Shown here: positions 4,934-7,033 of the stretch, piece after piece
How positions within the stretch are numbered: position 1 is the stretch's first letter
Layout of the letters: the number at the start of each line of letters is the position of its first letter
Notes under the pieces: model-generated
What the model was told of the DNA's origin: nothing
The model's input: only the letters and a program-made list of their open reading frames with translations
The model's database searches: none
Position numbers and translations under genes: made by a program
Assembly (NCBI GenBank): GCA_017398245.1
Contig: JAFQGN010000211.1
Coordinates: 1-7,033, forward strand
Direction of reading: 5' to 3'
Length of the DNA stretch: 7,033 nucleotides
DNA from: Clostridia bacterium
GTDB taxonomy: Bacteria; Bacillota_A; Clostridia; Christensenellales; Aristaeellaceae

Positions 4934-6628
4934 ATGTCTGTCAAGATGAAGAGATGGTGTCTGTTCCTGACGGCATGCGCGCTGGCGTTTATGATGTGCT
5001 TTGCGGGCTTTGCCGAGGACGCGGGAACGACCGAAGCTGCTCCCGTCGAGACCACGGAAGTGGCCGCTGCGGAAGAGATGACCGAAGAAATTGCGGTAGA
5101 AGAAGAGGCAGAGTACGCCTCCAGCCGCTATGCGACGTGGTGGTCGCTGCTGCCGCCGGTGATCGCTATCGGCCTTGCGCTGATCACCAAGGAAGTGTAT
5201 TCTTCCCTGTTTATCGGCGTGCTGGTCGGCGGCCTGCTGTATGCGAACTTTAACCCGCTGCTGGCCTTTACGACCATTGTCGGCTCCGAATCCGGCATCA
5301 TCGGCAAGCTCAGCGACGGCTGGAACGTGGGTATCCTGGTGTTCCTGGTCATTCTGGGCATCATCGTGGTGCTGGTCAACCGCGCGGGCGGTTCCGCCGC
5401 TTACGGCACCTGGGCTGCCAGGCGCATCGGCAGCAAGAAGGGCGCGGGCCTGGCCACTCTGGGTCTGGGCGCGCTGATCTTTGTGGACGACTATTTCAAC
5501 TGCCTGACCGTGGGCTCCGTCATGCGCCCGGTCACCGATAATCAGAAGATGAGCCGCGCCAAGCTGGCCTACATTATCGACTCCACCGCTGCACCTGTCT
5601 GCATCATTGCGCCGATCTCCTCCTGGGCGGCTGCGGTCGTGGGCGTGGTCGAGGGCGTGGACGGCCTGCAGCTGTTCATCAATGCGATCCCGTTCAACTT
5701 CTATGCCATCCTGACCATCGTGACCGTCATTTCGCTCAGCGCCATGAAGTTTGACTTCGGCCCGATGCGCAAGGCGGAAGAAGCTGCCGAACGCAACGAT
5801 ATGGCCGCCGGCGGCGCTCTGACCGAAGTGGTCGACGATGAAAAGATCTCCTCCAAGGGCAAGGTCATCGACCTGATCCTGCCCGTCGTGGTGCTGATCG
5901 GCTCCTGCATCTGGGGCATGATCTACACCGGCGGCTTCTTTGAGGGCGAGACCTTCGTCAATGCCTTTGCAAACTGCGATGCGGCCCTCGGCCTTGCGCT
6001 GGGTTCCATGATCGCCCTGCTGTTCACCTTCATCTATTACCTCGTCCGCCGCGTGATCCCCTTCCGCGACATGATGGATTCCATCCCGAAGGGCTTCAGC
6101 CAGATGGTCCCGGCGATCATGATCCTGCTGCTGGCGTGGTCTCTGTCCGGTATGACCGGCCTGCTGGGCGCGGATGAGTTCGTAGCGGCGCTGCTGGACG
6201 GCAACACCACCATGATGAACCTGCTGCCCGCGCTGGTGTTCGTGGTCGCTCTCGGCCTGGCCTTTGCGACAGGTACCTCCTGGGGCACGTTCTCCATCCT
6301 GCTGCCCATCGTGGCTGAGGTCGTCATCGGCGATCCGGAGCTGCTGGTGGTCGTTACTTCCGCCTGTCTGGCCGGCGCTGTCTGCGGCGACCATTGCTCC
6401 CCCATTTCCGATACCACCATCATGGCCTCTGCGGGCGCGCACTGCAACCACGTGATGCACGTTTCCACGCAGCTGCCCTATGCGCTGACTGTGGCCGGCG
6501 TCTCCGTTGTGATGTACATCGTGGCCGGTTTCGTGCAGAACTGGCTGATCTGCCTGCCGCTGGGCATCATCGTGATGCTCGCGGTGCTGTTTGTGATCCG
6601 CATGGTCACCAAGCCCAAGGCTGCCTGA
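4934..6628 (+). CDS. NhaC-superfamily transporter, probable lysine transporter under lysine riboswitch
   Basis: This 564-residue inner-membrane carrier of the NhaC Na+/H+ antiporter superfamily has about a dozen hydrophobic segments from residue 70 on. Family landmarks are GALIFVDDYFNCLTVGSVMRP (179-199) with Asp185/Asp186, ATGTSWGTFSILLPIVAE (445-462) and CGDHCSPISDTTIMASAG (484-501). Annotation by similarity gives Na+/H+ antiporter. The lysine riboswitch directly upstream points instead to lysine import: comparative work on the L-box named NhaC-type proteins (there called LysW, unrelated to the lysine-carrier LysW) as lysine transporters. The start at 4934 has AAGGAGAGGG at 4917-4926; a longer frame from 4832 would begin inside the riboswitch. 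Residues 1-27 look like a signal peptide ending GFA, followed by a highly acidic stretch (28-60, 13 Glu/Asp), unusual for a carrier. A structured repeat follows 25 bases after the stop. Confidence 0.9.
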   Translation: MSVKMKRWCLFLTACALAFMMCFAGFAEDAGTTEAAPVETTEVAAAEEMTEEIAVEEEAEYASSRYATWWSLLPPVIAIGLALITKEVYSSLFIGVLVGGLLYANFNPLLAFTTIVGSESGIIGKLSDGWNVGILVFLVILGIIVVLVNRAGGSAAYGTWAARRIGSKKGAGLATLGLGALIFVDDYFNCLTVGSVMRPVTDNQKMSRAKLAYIIDSTAAPVCIIAPISSWAAAVVGVVEGVDGLQLFINAIPFNFYAILTIVTVISLSAMKFDFGPMRKAEEAAERNDMAAGGALTEVVDDEKISSKGKVIDLILPVVVLIGSCIWGMIYTGGFFEGETFVNAFANCDAALGLALGSMIALLFTFIYYLVRRVIPFRDMMDSIPKGFSQMVPAIMILLLAWSLSGMTGLLGADEFVAALLDGNTTMMNLLPALVFVVALGLAFATGTSWGTFSILLPIVAEVVIGDPELLVVVTSACLAGAVCGDHCSPISDTTIMASAGAHCNHVMHVSTQLPYALTVAGVSVVMYIVAGFVQNWLICLPLGIIVMLAVLFVIRMVTKPKAA

Positions 6629-6637
6629 GCAAACGAA

Positions 6638-6796
6638 TAGCGCTTTTCGGGGGAACCCGTTTTCTTCGGAGCGGCGCCGCGGCTGAATCTTCGATTCAAC
6701 CGTCGGCGGTTCGGCAACAGCCGAACTGGCTGAACTTTCATGTTCAGCCACCTTGAACAAAAGGGTTCTCGCGCTCTCCTAAAAGAAATCTGTATT
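6638..6796 (+). repeat. Four-arm structured repeat, second copy, behind the transporter
   Basis: An outer stem pairs 6653-6667 with 6755-6768 (GAACCC/GGGTTC, TTTT/AAAA, TTC/GAA, with one bulge and one mismatch). It encloses three hairpins. The first is 6675-6708, centred on TGAATC-TTC-GATTCA. The second is 6709-6726, GTTCGGC-AACA-GCCGAAC. The third is 6727-6750, a 9-bp stem TGGCTGAAC/GTTCAGCCA with loop TTTCAT. This is the same plan as 568-716 although the sequences differ, so pairing is kept while bases change. The right end AAAGAAATCTGTATT (6782-6796) is the exact reverse complement of the left end of the copy at 6983. The left edge is approximate. Lying just after the transporter stop, it may serve as a transcript end or stabiliser; the small CGGG-GGAA-CCCG stem followed by TTTT at 6648-6663 is weak as a terminator. 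Confidence 0.65.
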
Positions 6797-6982
6797 TGTC
6801 ATTGAGGTTGCCTTGCATAGCGGAGAATTCTGCTGTGCCGGAAAGAATGAACGCGAACCCCATTGCAAGGGCACGGGTATGCTCTCCTGTGATGGGATTC
6901 TGTTAGTAAAGCCGGGGAATTGATCTCTATTATTAGGCGCAAGAGCGGGCAGGAAAGAACAGGATGAATTTGCCCAGTCCCC
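6797..6982. other. Non-coding 186-bp spacer between two opposed repeat ends
   Basis: No convincing gene, tRNA or promoter is visible. The only open frame of note (61 codons, minus strand) lacks a ribosome binding site and any recognisable motif. The stretch is bounded by an exact 15-bp inverted repeat (6782-6796 and 6983-6997) and looks less GC-rich than its surroundings. It contains a short palindrome, AGAATTCT, near 6826-6833. Confidence 0.5.
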
Positions 6983-7033
6983 AATACAGATTTCTTTGGG
7001 GAGGGTGCGGGAGGGGCCTTTCTTTTTCGAAAG
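6983..7033 (+). repeat. Left end of a third repeat copy (R3), cut by the window edge
   Basis: Positions 6983-7020 match 568-605 at 34 of 38 bases (AATAC, TTTCTTTGGGGAGGG, GCGGGAGGGG). The sequence goes on as CTTTCTTTTTCGAAAG to the window end, which looks like the first strand of a hairpin. The upstream flank (GAATTT, CCC, then AATAC) is also similar to that of the copy at 568. Confidence 0.7.

Noticed and set aside
4805..6760. 651-codon open frame on the minus strand opposite the transporter
   Set aside because: Its translation is rich in His, Gln, Asp and Arg with no domain pattern, as expected from the antisense of a GC-rich gene. It also runs across the riboswitch and a repeat.
6799..6984. 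61-codon minus-strand frame in the spacer
   Set aside because: It has no ribosome binding site, no recognisable motif, and runs into a repeat end.

Overview
The window looks like chromosomal DNA of a GC-rich, low-oxygen member of the Bacillota, probably class Clostridia. The grounds are strong AGGAGG-type ribosome binding sites, a diglucosyl/MGDG-synthase-type glycosyltransferase, a clostridial-style methionine-synthase activation protein, a lysine (L-box) riboswitch with an intrinsic terminator, and Clostridia-like structured repeats. I cannot name the species. No phage, plasmid or transposase gene is visible.

Layout. Positions 1-423 hold the 3' end of a UgtP/MGDG-type glycosyltransferase (+). 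Positions 424-745 have no gene but carry two copies of a dispersed repeat; the second is a complete four-arm structured element that ends just before the next ribosome binding site. Positions 746-2116 are a tight two-gene unit (+): a YjjG-like HAD nucleotidase and a B12-dependent methionine synthase activation-domain protein. A bidirectional intrinsic terminator at 2173-2207 separates it from three minus-strand genes: a zinc-ribbon protein with a C-terminal membrane anchor (2222-2995), a multi-spanning protein resembling a CPBP/CAAX protease that has lost its catalytic residues (2992-3876, overlapping by ATGA), and a DNA-deoxyinosine (hypoxanthine) glycosylase (3962-4465).

Positions 4466-4933 form a divergent control region. 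It holds a TATAAT box that places the glycosylase transcript start at or next to its ATG, phased A-tracts and TTAAC palindromes, and a plus-strand promoter followed by a full lysine riboswitch (about 4669-4840) and its terminator (4862-4893). The riboswitch controls a 564-residue NhaC-superfamily transporter (4934-6628). A generic annotation would call this gene a Na+/H+ antiporter; the riboswitch indicates a lysine transporter instead.

Positions 6629-7033 are non-coding. They hold a second four-arm repeat directly behind the transporter, a 186-bp spacer bounded by an exact 15-bp inverted repeat, and the left end of a third repeat copy cut by the window edge.

The best-supported result is the riboswitch-transporter unit. 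The least explained is the four-arm repeat family.
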